Below, in pieces: positions 24,096-29,902 of a DNA stretch of 29,902 nt; position 1 is the stretch's first letter; every line of letters starts with the position of its first letter. The position numbers and the translations under genes are program-made. Source of the stretch: a virus; the IMG/VR virus record IMGVR_UViG_3300023172_000129, positions 1 to 29,902 of that record. One strand, 5' to 3'. The notes beneath the pieces are model-generated. The model did no database searches. It saw only the letters and a list, made by a program, of their open reading frames with translations, and had not been told where the DNA came from.

Positions 24096-24675
24096 CTTTA
24101 TCCTCAATCATTTTTCTGTGATCAGTAAGAGCCTTACCTCTCTTAAAGCTGTTGATAGGATTTTCGTCCTTGTACTTACGCCACAACGCAGCCGATTTCT
24201 TTTTGTCGGATGGATCCGTTTGAGTGACAAACAGTTGAGGCTGTAGATCGTAGCGCCAGTTGTTGATGTCTCTCATGCGGCGTATTCCACCTGCCGTTAC
24301 GCCCTGACAGTAGAAGCCCATAGCTTTCCAGAAACCATTTGCTGCAATATCAGAGCCGCAACGCAAGCTAATTGACAATCCGTTGGATGCGGACACGAGG
24401 TCAATCAGGTGCCTGATTAGAGCGGCACCGTATAACTGACCTCGCAGATCATATTCAATACAAGCCTGATGTATCTTCACCTGCTGCCCAAGGGAACCAT
24501 GATAGATGTAGCCAGCGGGATCATTGTTGACACGAGCCAGAAGTATTCTGTGATTTAATATCTCACGCTCGAATACCTGCCTTGGATAAAACGCTAAGTC
24601 CTCTGCGTTCTTCCGTTGCAGATGATCGATGTAAGGCAAATCACTTTCTACTGCTGGCACGACTTGTATATCCAT
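24043..24675 (-). CDS. GNAT-family acyltransferase
   Basis: The 210-residue product shows a typical GNAT core. IDHLQRKNAEDLAFYPRQVF is the N-terminal helical part, ILLARVNNDPAGYIYHG the first strands, and ACIEYDLRGQLYGAALIRHL the acetyl-CoA loop with Q80-x-x-G83-x-A85. SISLRCGSDIAANGFWKAMG is the last conserved block. GGIRRMRDINNW follows the core. The acceptor is unknown. Mom-type DNA-base modification enzymes of phage Mu share this fold, and the neighbouring DGQQR gene makes a DNA-related role thinkable but unproven. The start is 3 bases after the upstream stop with a weak ribosome site, suggesting coupled translation. Confidence 0.8.
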   Translation of the reverse strand: MDIQVVPAVESDLPYIDHLQRKNAEDLAFYPRQVFEREILNHRILLARVNNDPAGYIYHGSLGQQVKIHQACIEYDLRGQLYGAALIRHLIDLVSASNGLSISLRCGSDIAANGFWKAMGFYCQGVTAGGIRRMRDINNWRYDLQPQLFVTQTDPSDKKKSAALWRKYKDENPINSFKRGKALTDHRKMIEDKDADEKVARLSLPKARQD

Positions 24676-24678
24676 TGA

Positions 24679-25497
24679 TCATTTTGGCCTACAGTTACGG
24701 GTATCCCAGTCGTCCATGTAAAAGCCATCAGAAGGAAGGTAGGCTTTAGTCATTTCACTGGAATTTTTAAACTTGTGCCAAGACAACATGATGTATTTCA
24801 TCCTTGTAATTGTAGTCATCTTGTCCTTATGGCGCTCATCGTTGTTTAATTTTTCTCTGATATAAACAACTGGGTCATTTGGATAATTCATTTGACCATC
24901 TCGCCATGTTCTAATGAATTCATTTCCTTGATCAGCGTATCCAGTTTTAGAAGCAATGTAGTGTATTGCACCTAATAATGCGTCAGCTTTGTAGTAAGTT
25001 TTCCTACAAAAACACACGCTCTCAACCAAGTCTGGATTAGCTGCCAAAACACCATCAAGTTGATGTACGGTATATCCGTGATCCTTTGCCGTTTTGTTGG
25101 CAATCAATGCAACCATCTTCACAGTATGCGCAAGAGGACCTGCATTATCGTAGCCTCTTATTTTAAGCCTATCAGAGTATGTGCGTTTTTTTCCGCTATC
25201 AATTGATAGGATTGCTTCTTCTGGAAGGTCTTCCACAAGTATCGTCCAGAAAGGTTTTTTAGCTCTCTCGCATGCCATCAGACGTTGTTGACCGTCAATC
25301 AGCACACCATTTTCTGCTACACATATTGTTGAACCATTCAGATGAAAGTTATCTTGCAACATGTCTGTGTGATAAAGGCTCACAACACGTTTAGATGCCT
25401 TTCTATTTCTTGTGTTTTTATTAAGAAGTTCACTCGCCTTTTCTGGGGTCATGAGAAACTTGTTTACTTTGATCTTTTCGATTTGATGCTGTTGCAT
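24679..25497 (-). CDS. DGQQR-motif protein, ParB/Srx-like fold
   Basis: This 272-residue protein is preceded by GGAGTGGAAA directly before ATG. VVSLYHTDMLQDNFHLNGST leads to VLIDGQQRLMACERA (D68-G69-Q70-Q71-R72), the signature DGQ(H/Q)R element of ParB-like and DndB/DUF262-type folds. TILVEDLPEEAILSIDSGKK completes the core. The C-terminal 150 residues are helical (AHTVKMVALIANKT and later REKLNNDERH) and I do not recognise them. Members of these folds include DNA-binding, nuclease and NTPase proteins. Which applies here cannot be told from the sequence. The gene sits directly before the GNAT gene in a DNA-metabolism operon. Confidence 0.65.
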   Translation of the reverse strand: MQQHQIEKIKVNKFLMTPEKASELLNKNTRNRKASKRVVSLYHTDMLQDNFHLNGSTICVAENGVLIDGQQRLMACERAKKPFWTILVEDLPEEAILSIDSGKKRTYSDRLKIRGYDNAGPLAHTVKMVALIANKTAKDHGYTVHQLDGVLAANPDLVESVCFCRKTYYKADALLGAIHYIASKTGYADQGNEFIRTWRDGQMNYPNDPVVYIREKLNNDERHKDKMTTITRMKYIMLSWHKFKNSSEMTKAYLPSDGFYMDDWDTRNCRPK

Positions 25498-25518
25498 TTT
25501 CCACTCCTAACAAAAAAA

Positions 25519-25851
25519 TTAAAACGGTATCTCATCGTCTAAGTCTTGAGAACTTTGACTGGGTCGATATCCGTTGTTGTTTTGATACCCAGACGGTGCT
25601 TGGTATCCGCTCTTTTCCTTGCGCTCTCTCAACAAGTCGCCGCGCAAGGACAGAAATGGTCTGCCACCCTTGGATGTCTTTCTCCACCCAACGAGATTGG
25701 CCTTCGGGTTCTTCACCCCTTCCTGTAATTGGTTCCATAAGTCTGTCACCGTTTCACTATTGAGTTCGATGTTGCCAGTGTAATCTGGCTGACGATCATT
25801 TTGTTTCCTGTCGTTCTGAAACAGGATGCCTGATGCGGGATATTCTGACAT
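25519..25851 (-). CDS. SSB-like OB-fold protein with acidic tail
   Basis: This 110-residue protein starts at ATG within TAATG, sharing one base with the annealing-protein stop. GILFQNDRKQNDRQPDYTGN and VGWRKTSKGGRPFLSLRG read as strands of a small OB-like domain. A low-complexity Gln/Asn/Tyr-rich linker (YQNNNGYRPSQSS) leads to DLDDEIPF, the acidic-aromatic tip typical of bacterial and phage single-strand binding proteins, which recruits partner proteins. Pairing with an annealing protein supports a single-strand DNA role. Homology to a named SSB is not evident by eye, so the call rests on architecture and context. Confidence 0.65.
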   Translation of the reverse strand: MSEYPASGILFQNDRKQNDRQPDYTGNIELNSETVTDLWNQLQEGVKNPKANLVGWRKTSKGGRPFLSLRGDLLRERKEKSGYQAPSGYQNNNGYRPSQSSQDLDDEIPF

Positions 25852-26585
25852 TACTTTTTCTCCTTTAGTTCTGCCTTCTTGGCTGAGATCACCTGCCCAA
25901 CCTCTTCATACTTTGAAAACGCTTCTTCCTTTGCGCGTTCAAACATCTCTTTATTAGCAAGATAAAAACCGTTCAAAGTCTTTTCGGACTTGATGGTATT
26001 AATCCATGCTATCGCCAGTGTTGCCCAGCTATCCCAGTCGTAAACAGCACGAGGTTCACGATCCGCTTCCTTGTAGGCACCAGTGTTCTTCATGTAGCCC
26101 AAGAGTTTCTCATCTTTGTTCAATTGAACTTTTTCCTCAGAGGGCGGCTCAGGAGCCTTTTCTTTTTTCTGGGGGGTAGGCTTAGGATTTTCCTTTCCCT
26201 CACTCTGCGGGGCCTCTCCGTTGCTCTGAGGGATATCCTCACCCGCATAAATGTAGTGGCCCAAGCCATGCATGGCGATAGCCTTGGCAAAGCAGCGCAT
26301 TCTGGCATCACTAATTTGACGTGATGTCGGTCCAGAGATAGCATTGTTTCTGTTGTCCATGACTGGCAACCACATCATGTGATCCTGATCTTCTACAGTC
26401 ACGGTGACCCGCACCTCAACGGTGCTATCGGGATAGATGATGTCATCATGAACTGTGTATGACGCAGTCGGGTACTTAGACTTTACCTCGCCCCAAGCCC
26501 AAGCCCAAGACAGGTAACTCAATCCCATCTTCTCTTGCTTTTTGTCATTCACATTAATTGAGGACAGTGTTTTCCATACTGACAT
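25851..26585 (-). CDS. Single-strand annealing protein, DUF1071/Sak3-like
   Basis: ATG 26585 is preceded by GTGGAGAAAGTA and is preferred to the in-frame GTG at 26597, which lies inside that ribosome site. The 244-residue product carries the DUF1071 hallmarks: YLSWAWAWGEVKSKYP, WLPVMDNRNNAI, and ARMRCFAKAIAMHGLGHYIY followed by AGED. This family was linked to phage annealing proteins, which pair complementary single strands during recombination-dependent replication and repair. The C-terminal part is a charged Pro/Glu/Lys linker (KPTPQKKEKAPEPPSEEK) and a helical end. The exonuclease upstream and SSB-like protein downstream complete a classical recombination set. Confidence 0.85.
   Translation of the reverse strand: MSVWKTLSSINVNDKKQEKMGLSYLSWAWAWGEVKSKYPTASYTVHDDIIYPDSTVEVRVTVTVEDQDHMMWLPVMDNRNNAISGPTSRQISDARMRCFAKAIAMHGLGHYIYAGEDIPQSNGEAPQSEGKENPKPTPQKKEKAPEPPSEEKVQLNKDEKLLGYMKNTGAYKEADREPRAVYDWDSWATLAIAWINTIKSEKTLNGFYLANKEMFERAKEEAFSKYEEVGQVISAKKAELKEKK
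26115..26134 (-). repeat. Internal copy of the GTTCAATTGAAC palindrome element
   Basis: GTTCAATTGAACTTTTT at 26118-26134 is identical over 17 bases to 22391-22407. In the other copy the bases are read in a different coding frame, so protein similarity cannot explain the match. Confidence 0.5.
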
Positions 26586-26637
26586 TACTTTCTCCACTTG
26601 CTTTTTTACTTTTTTACTGTAAACTAATTGTTAATGA

Positions 26638-26979
26638 TTACTGAGTTATGGTCACTTGGTTTTCCTTTACAGTTGGTGAGTGAGGGGGGGAGCTTTTAGC
26701 TCCCTTCTTTCTTTTAGCCCTTGGCTCTTTCTCTCCCCCATGTTTCCAAACCATCTCATGGATCGGGCCACTTTTATCTCCGTAAACTCTAGATGTTCTT
26801 CTGTCACCAAGCGCGGCTTGTTTTTGGATGACCTTCACTTTTGTCGTATCTTGTTTACGCAAAAAGTAATCAGCAGCATCTTCTAACTGATCTTCAATAG
26901 AAACTAAATGCTTCAAGCCTTCAGCTTGTATCTCCAAGTCAATACAAATCACCGCTCTCATTTTCTTTTTAGTTGGCAT
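26638..26979 (-). CDS. Small basic protein of unknown function
   Basis: ATG 26979 overlaps the exonuclease stop by 11 bases and has AGGA/GGAAG upstream. A longer open frame would run back into the exonuclease gene and is not used. The 113-residue product has an alternating N-terminal strand (MRAVICIDLEI), a helix (LVSIEDQLEDAADYFLRKQD) and a strongly basic, Ser/Pro-containing tail (EPRAKRKKGAKSSPPHSPTV). This suits a small nucleic-acid-associated protein, but I do not recognise the family. The 52 bases to the next start contain no gene. On the minus strand they hold the direct repeat AGTAAAAAAGTAAAAA. Confidence 0.55.
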   Translation of the reverse strand: MPTKKKMRAVICIDLEIQAEGLKHLVSIEDQLEDAADYFLRKQDTTKVKVIQKQAALGDRRTSRVYGDKSGPIHEMVWKHGGEKEPRAKRKKGAKSSPPHSPTVKENQVTITQ

Positions 26980-27874
26980 TCTTCCATCCTTTAAATTGAT
27001 CACAAAACTCTGCCACTCCGCAGTAGTTTCCTTCGCAGCGGGTCTTCTCACCCTTGCGATATTCAATCTCACAATTTCCCTTGAGCGCAGTGTTTGCATT
27101 CGCATGTCTAACAGCCTCGTCTTCAGACTGATGAACCTTCATCGCTCTTTTCTGGCCCTTCTTCTTAACGGCCCACGTATCAGGCTTCGCCCACTGATCT
27201 TCTGGAGAGCATACAGGAAACTGATCATACAGATCGCTAAACATCTGCGCTTCTTGGTGGGCATCAATGCGCTCTTGAATGTAATCCTCTCGCTCGTCTT
27301 TGCTCCACAGGGGCAGATCAACAATCACCACTGGTGACTGAGGATACTCAGGATCGAATTCTGCCTTGCGTCTTTGCCAGTCTCTGAGGATAGCGCAGAT
27401 GCGCAGCTTGCTTACAGTCTTGCCACGGTTCGCACCTTCCTTGGAATTCTCAACGAGCCAAGCGTAGCAGTTTTGCTGGCGCTCCCACTCAACCTTGCCA
27501 AGGATTACTGACCAAGCAGACGTAACCTTGTAGTCAGTGATTTGCACAGTGCCATCCTCAAGAACCTCTTGATGGTCAAGCGCACCAGAGATAGTCCAGT
27601 TCGCAACGTCCGCATAGAGACGTTCCTCTACCTGCACGTTATTAGGATCGTCGGCGCTCTCAAGAATATGATGGACCGCTGTACCAAACAGAGGCCAGAT
27701 CATGTCAACAACATCCTTCTCCATTTTGTCAGCGTGTAAGTCTTTCATCAACCGCACCCGTGGTGCGTCGATCAATGTTGTAATGCTGATGTCAGCTTTG
27801 CCCTTCGAATACTTATCGTCTCTTGCAAAATTCAAGAACGCATCAGGCAGGTTATAGTTGTTAGTTATTTTCAT
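26969..27874 (-). CDS. PD-(D/E)XK exonuclease, RecB/Cas4-like, with C-terminal Cys cluster
   Basis: ATG 27874 follows GTGGAGAAAACA; the in-frame GTG at 27886 lies in that ribosome site. In the 301-residue product, GTAVHHIL supplies H68/H69, ISGALDHQEV supplies D100, QITDYKVTSAW gives D114-x-K116, and QQNCY gives Q133-x3-Y137. This is the full RecB-family nuclease order. C222, C280, C285 and C291 (RCEGNYCGVAEFC) resemble the iron-sulphur Cys set of Cas4/AddB nucleases, with C268 extra. It probably resects DNA ends for the annealing protein. It is the first gene of the leftward unit, facing the RusA-like gene across a 72-base promoter gap. Confidence 0.85.
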   Translation of the reverse strand: MKITNNYNLPDAFLNFARDDKYSKGKADISITTLIDAPRVRLMKDLHADKMEKDVVDMIWPLFGTAVHHILESADDPNNVQVEERLYADVANWTISGALDHQEVLEDGTVQITDYKVTSAWSVILGKVEWERQQNCYAWLVENSKEGANRGKTVSKLRICAILRDWQRRKAEFDPEYPQSPVVIVDLPLWSKDEREDYIQERIDAHQEAQMFSDLYDQFPVCSPEDQWAKPDTWAVKKKGQKRAMKVHQSEDEAVRHANANTALKGNCEIEYRKGEKTRCEGNYCGVAEFCDQFKGWKNAN

Positions 27875-27895
27875 TGTTTTCTCCACTCGTATGTA

Positions 27896-27924
27896 GTTAA
27901 ATCACATAAGGAACATAAAGTCAA
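27896..27924 (-). promoter_or_regulatory. Sigma70-like promoter for the leftward recombination unit
   Basis: On the minus strand TTGACT (27924-27919, 5/6) and TTTAAC (27901-27896, 4/6) are separated by exactly 17 bases. They end 21 bases before the exonuclease ATG. This is the only intergenic space from which the eleven-gene leftward unit could be started by the host polymerase. Confidence 0.5.
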
Positions 27925-27946
27925 ATGGGATTATTTGGGGGAAGAT

Positions 27947-28369
27947 ATGGCTGCATTTGATGTTACGTTTACGGTGTATGGTGAACCTGCGTCGAAAGCA
28001 AATTCACGTAAGATGGTCATGATAAAAGGCAGACCAGCCTTGATCAAGTCCCAGAAAGCACGGGACTATGTGAGTTTCTTTGAGGCGCAATGCCCCACTT
28101 TGAAAGTGCCGACAACAGATGATGTCATAGTTGAGATGATGATTTACTATGCATCCCGCCGCCCAGACTTGGACGAAAGCCTGATCCTAGATTGCATGCA
28201 GAACCGCATCTACAAAAACGATAGGCAGGTAAAACAAAAATTTATTTACTGGGGTTTAGACAAAGAAAATCCACGGTCAATAATTAGAGTTCGCTCGTGT
28301 AATATAAAAAATATTCCACAGTATTTATTATCGGAAGACGTTACGGTAGACGATATTACATATCGGTAG
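27947..28369 (+). CDS. RusA-like Holliday-junction resolvase
   Basis: ATG 27947 has GGGGGAAG upstream; the in-frame TTG at 27935 is less likely. The 140-residue product begins FTVYGEPASKANSRKM, the usual RusA-family opening (strand, GxPxxK). It has RRPDLDESLILDCMQNRIYK followed by NDRQV, equivalent to the catalytic block with D74, D76 and D92. The family cleaves four-way DNA junctions as dimers. The Asn and Lys that normally follow DxD (DxDNxxK) are replaced by Glu77 and a hydrophobic residue, an unusual variation. It faces the exonuclease gene and precedes the primase-helicase gene, consistent with DNA replication and recombination. Confidence 0.82.
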   Translation: MAAFDVTFTVYGEPASKANSRKMVMIKGRPALIKSQKARDYVSFFEAQCPTLKVPTTDDVIVEMMIYYASRRPDLDESLILDCMQNRIYKNDRQVKQKFIYWGLDKENPRSIIRVRSCNIKNIPQYLLSEDVTVDDITYR

Positions 28370-28375
28370 TCTAAG

Positions 28376-28400
28376 TATATATATATATATTATATTATTA
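28376..28400. other. AT-only tract between resolvase and primase-helicase genes
   Basis: Twenty-five consecutive A/T bases include an alternating TA run of 15 bases (28376-28390), followed by TATATTATTA. It lies 20 bases before the -35 box of the next promoter. Such tracts melt easily and may help promoter opening, transcription ending or replication start. The sequence alone does not decide. Confidence 0.6.
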
Positions 28401-28420
28401 GGCGGCAAAAAAATCGTAGA

Positions 28421-28450
28421 TTGACGGACGCTATTCGTATCCCCTATGAT
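28421..28450 (+). promoter_or_regulatory. Sigma70-like promoter for the primase-helicase gene
   Basis: TTGACG (28421-28426, 5/6) and TATGAT (28445-28450, 5/6) are 18 bases apart. The start codon lies 25 bases after the -10 box, with AGGAG at 28464-28468. It is the best-matching host-type promoter seen in the window. Confidence 0.65.
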
Positions 28451-28474
28451 GCTCGAATAGAGTAGGAGATAGCC

Positions 28475-29902
28475 GTGCAAATCGAACAGCAAGTTCGTGG
28501 CGAGGCATACAGATTAGGGCAAGGTCAATACAAAATAAAATGCCCAAGCTGTAGTCCCAGCCGCAAAAACAAAACCGATAAAACGCTTTCTCTCAAAATA
28601 GAACAAGACAAGATACTGTTTCAGTGCTGGCACTGTAATCAGCAGGGCATTGTTCCTTTGAGTGATGGCTTTACAAAAACAAATAGAGTGGAACCAATGT
28701 CCGTTGCAAAGAACGTAAACAAATCCCCGCTTACAGACGCGGCACTGGCATGGCTGAGTAGCCGTGGGATCAGTGAAGAGACTGCGAAGAAAGCAAACCT
28801 CGTCTCAACCTCATCTTGGATACAGGCACTCAACAAGGAAACAGAATGCATCATGTTCCCGTACACAAACGAGGGTCAAGAATATGCATACAAGGTGCGG
28901 TCCATTGAGAGCAAAGGGTTCAAGTGCAATGGCGCACCCCAAACTTTTTTTAATTTGCAAAACGTCCAGCGTGACGATGATCTAATCATATGCGAGGGCG
29001 AGATGGATGCTCTTGCGTTTATGGAAACGGGTTACGAAAGCGTTGTGTCAATCCCAAACGGGGCAGTCATGAAGGTTGTCGATGGAAACATCGATCCAAA
29101 GGAAGATAATAAATTCAAATACTTATGGGCAGCAAAGAAGAAAATCGATGCCGCCAGTCGTATCATCATCGCTATGGATGCGGACGCAGCGGGACAGGCA
29201 ACCGCTGAAGAGATCGCTCGTCGTATCGGAAAGGATCGATGCTTCAAGATAGAGTACCCAGAGGGGTGCAAGGATGCCAACGATGTCTTGTTGAACTCTG
29301 GCAAGGATGGCATTGATGATATCGTGGTTGCCGCCAAGCCGTGGCCTGTCGCTGGTCTATATGATGCGTCTCATTTCTATGATCAGATCGATGAGATCTA
29401 CGAAAAAGGAATGGGACGTGGCGAGAGTACGGGATACGATAACGTCGATGAGTTATACACCATTGTCACTGGTCAGCTTACCGTGGTGACGGGTCATCCA
29501 TCATCAGGTAAGTCGGAATTCATTGATCAGATTATGGTCAACATGGCACAAGAAAAAGATTGGAAGTTTGCAATCTGTTCTTTTGAAAATGAACCGCGTC
29601 TTCATATTGCCAAGCTGATCAGCAAGTATATTCGTAAGCCTTTCTTCGAAGGTGCAACAGATAGAATAACCCAAGAGGAGCTGAATCGCGGAAAGGAATT
29701 TGTTCAATCGCACTTTTCTTTTCTCTATCAGGCAGACGGTTCGATGTCTTCTATCGAAAGCATCATTGAAAGATTGAAGGTTGCAGTCATGCGGCACGGG
29801 GTTCGAGGTGCCATCATTGACCCATACAACTACATCCAGAAGGGGCGGGATGTCAGCGAAACTGAATGGGTTTCTGATATTCTGACAAGGCTGCGCGTGT
29901 TT
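28475..29902 (+). CDS. Primase-helicase, T7 gp4/Twinkle-like (3' truncated by window end)
   Basis: The frame is open from GTG 28475 (AGGAG 6 bases upstream) to the last base, 476 codons. A zinc-binding domain has C23-x2-C26 and C51-x2-C54 (CPSC, CWHC). The TOPRIM primase core shows CEGEMDALAF with E174 and D178, and MDADAAGQ with D235-x-D237. The helicase part has a Walker A motif GHPSSGKS (G340-S347) and a probable Walker B AIIDPYNY (D449). One protein therefore makes primers and unwinds DNA at the fork as a hexamer. The remaining helicase motifs lie beyond the window. It has its own promoter and follows the RusA-like gene. Confidence 0.95.
   Translation, partial: MQIEQQVRGEAYRLGQGQYKIKCPSCSPSRKNKTDKTLSLKIEQDKILFQCWHCNQQGIVPLSDGFTKTNRVEPMSVAKNVNKSPLTDAALAWLSSRGISEETAKKANLVSTSSWIQALNKETECIMFPYTNEGQEYAYKVRSIESKGFKCNGAPQTFFNLQNVQRDDDLIICEGEMDALAFMETGYESVVSIPNGAVMKVVDGNIDPKEDNKFKYLWAAKKKIDAASRIIIAMDADAAGQATAEEIARRIGKDRCFKIEYPEGCKDANDVLLNSGKDGIDDIVVAAKPWPVAGLYDASHFYDQIDEIYEKGMGRGESTGYDNVDELYTIVTGQLTVVTGHPSSGKSEFIDQIMVNMAQEKDWKFAICSFENEPRLHIAKLISKYIRKPFFEGATDRITQEELNRGKEFVQSHFSFLYQADGSMSSIESIIERLKVAVMRHGVRGAIIDPYNYIQKGRDVSETEWVSDILTRLRVF

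Noticed and set aside
29795-29815. GGGTTCGAGG, resembling a tRNA T-loop
   Set aside because: It lies within the helicase frame, and no acceptor, D or anticodon stems can be formed around it.

Overview
This window looks like about half of a tailed-phage genome of podovirus type. The layout and several protein families resemble marine podoviruses of the HMO-2011-like kind that infect alphaproteobacteria. That placement is my inference from remembered families, not from a search. No rRNA, tRNA, insertion sequence, integrase or CRISPR array was seen. Capsid, portal, terminase and DNA polymerase genes are absent and presumably lie outside the window on either side.

Region 1 (1-7200, plus strand) carries adhesion and lysis genes. 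It begins with the 3' end of a repeat-bearing structural protein. A 742-residue tail fibre with a C-terminal collar domain follows, then a large putative tail/virion protein and a small fibre-like protein. A short membrane protein, an unknown virion-like protein, a three-segment holin and an M15-type peptidoglycan peptidase complete the region. Most neighbours overlap by 1-4 bases.

Region 2 (7244-22389, plus strand) is a five-gene block that I read as the internal-virion (ejection) cassette. It encodes a Gly-rich protein, a GNAT-like protein, a protein with 11/22-residue coiled-coil repeats, a 737-residue protein and a 2981-residue polyvalent protein. The giant protein has a HExxH zincin domain, a RelA/SpoT-like segment, a possible BECR-type nuclease segment and an LPD38-like C-terminal region. 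It occupies the position of T7 gp16.

Region 3 (22393-27874, minus strand) converges on the giant gene. Read in transcription order it has a PD-(D/E)XK exonuclease with a Cys cluster, a small basic protein, a DUF1071/Sak3-like single-strand annealing protein, an SSB-like OB protein, a DGQQR (ParB/Srx-like) protein, a GNAT protein, an HNH nuclease, a Cro/CI-type regulator, an unknown protein, an AlpA-like HTH protein and a second PD-(D/E)XK-like protein. This is a recombination/early module with a regulatory tail.

Region 4 (27947-end, plus strand) is divergent from region 3. It has a RusA-like Holliday-junction resolvase, an AT-only tract, a good sigma70-like promoter, and a T7 gp4/Twinkle-type primase-helicase that runs off the window end.

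The most interesting items are the multi-domain giant ejection protein, especially its RelA/SpoT-like segment, and a small family of CAATTGAAC-type palindromic elements. These elements lie before the two late transcription units, at the convergent junction, and inside genes.
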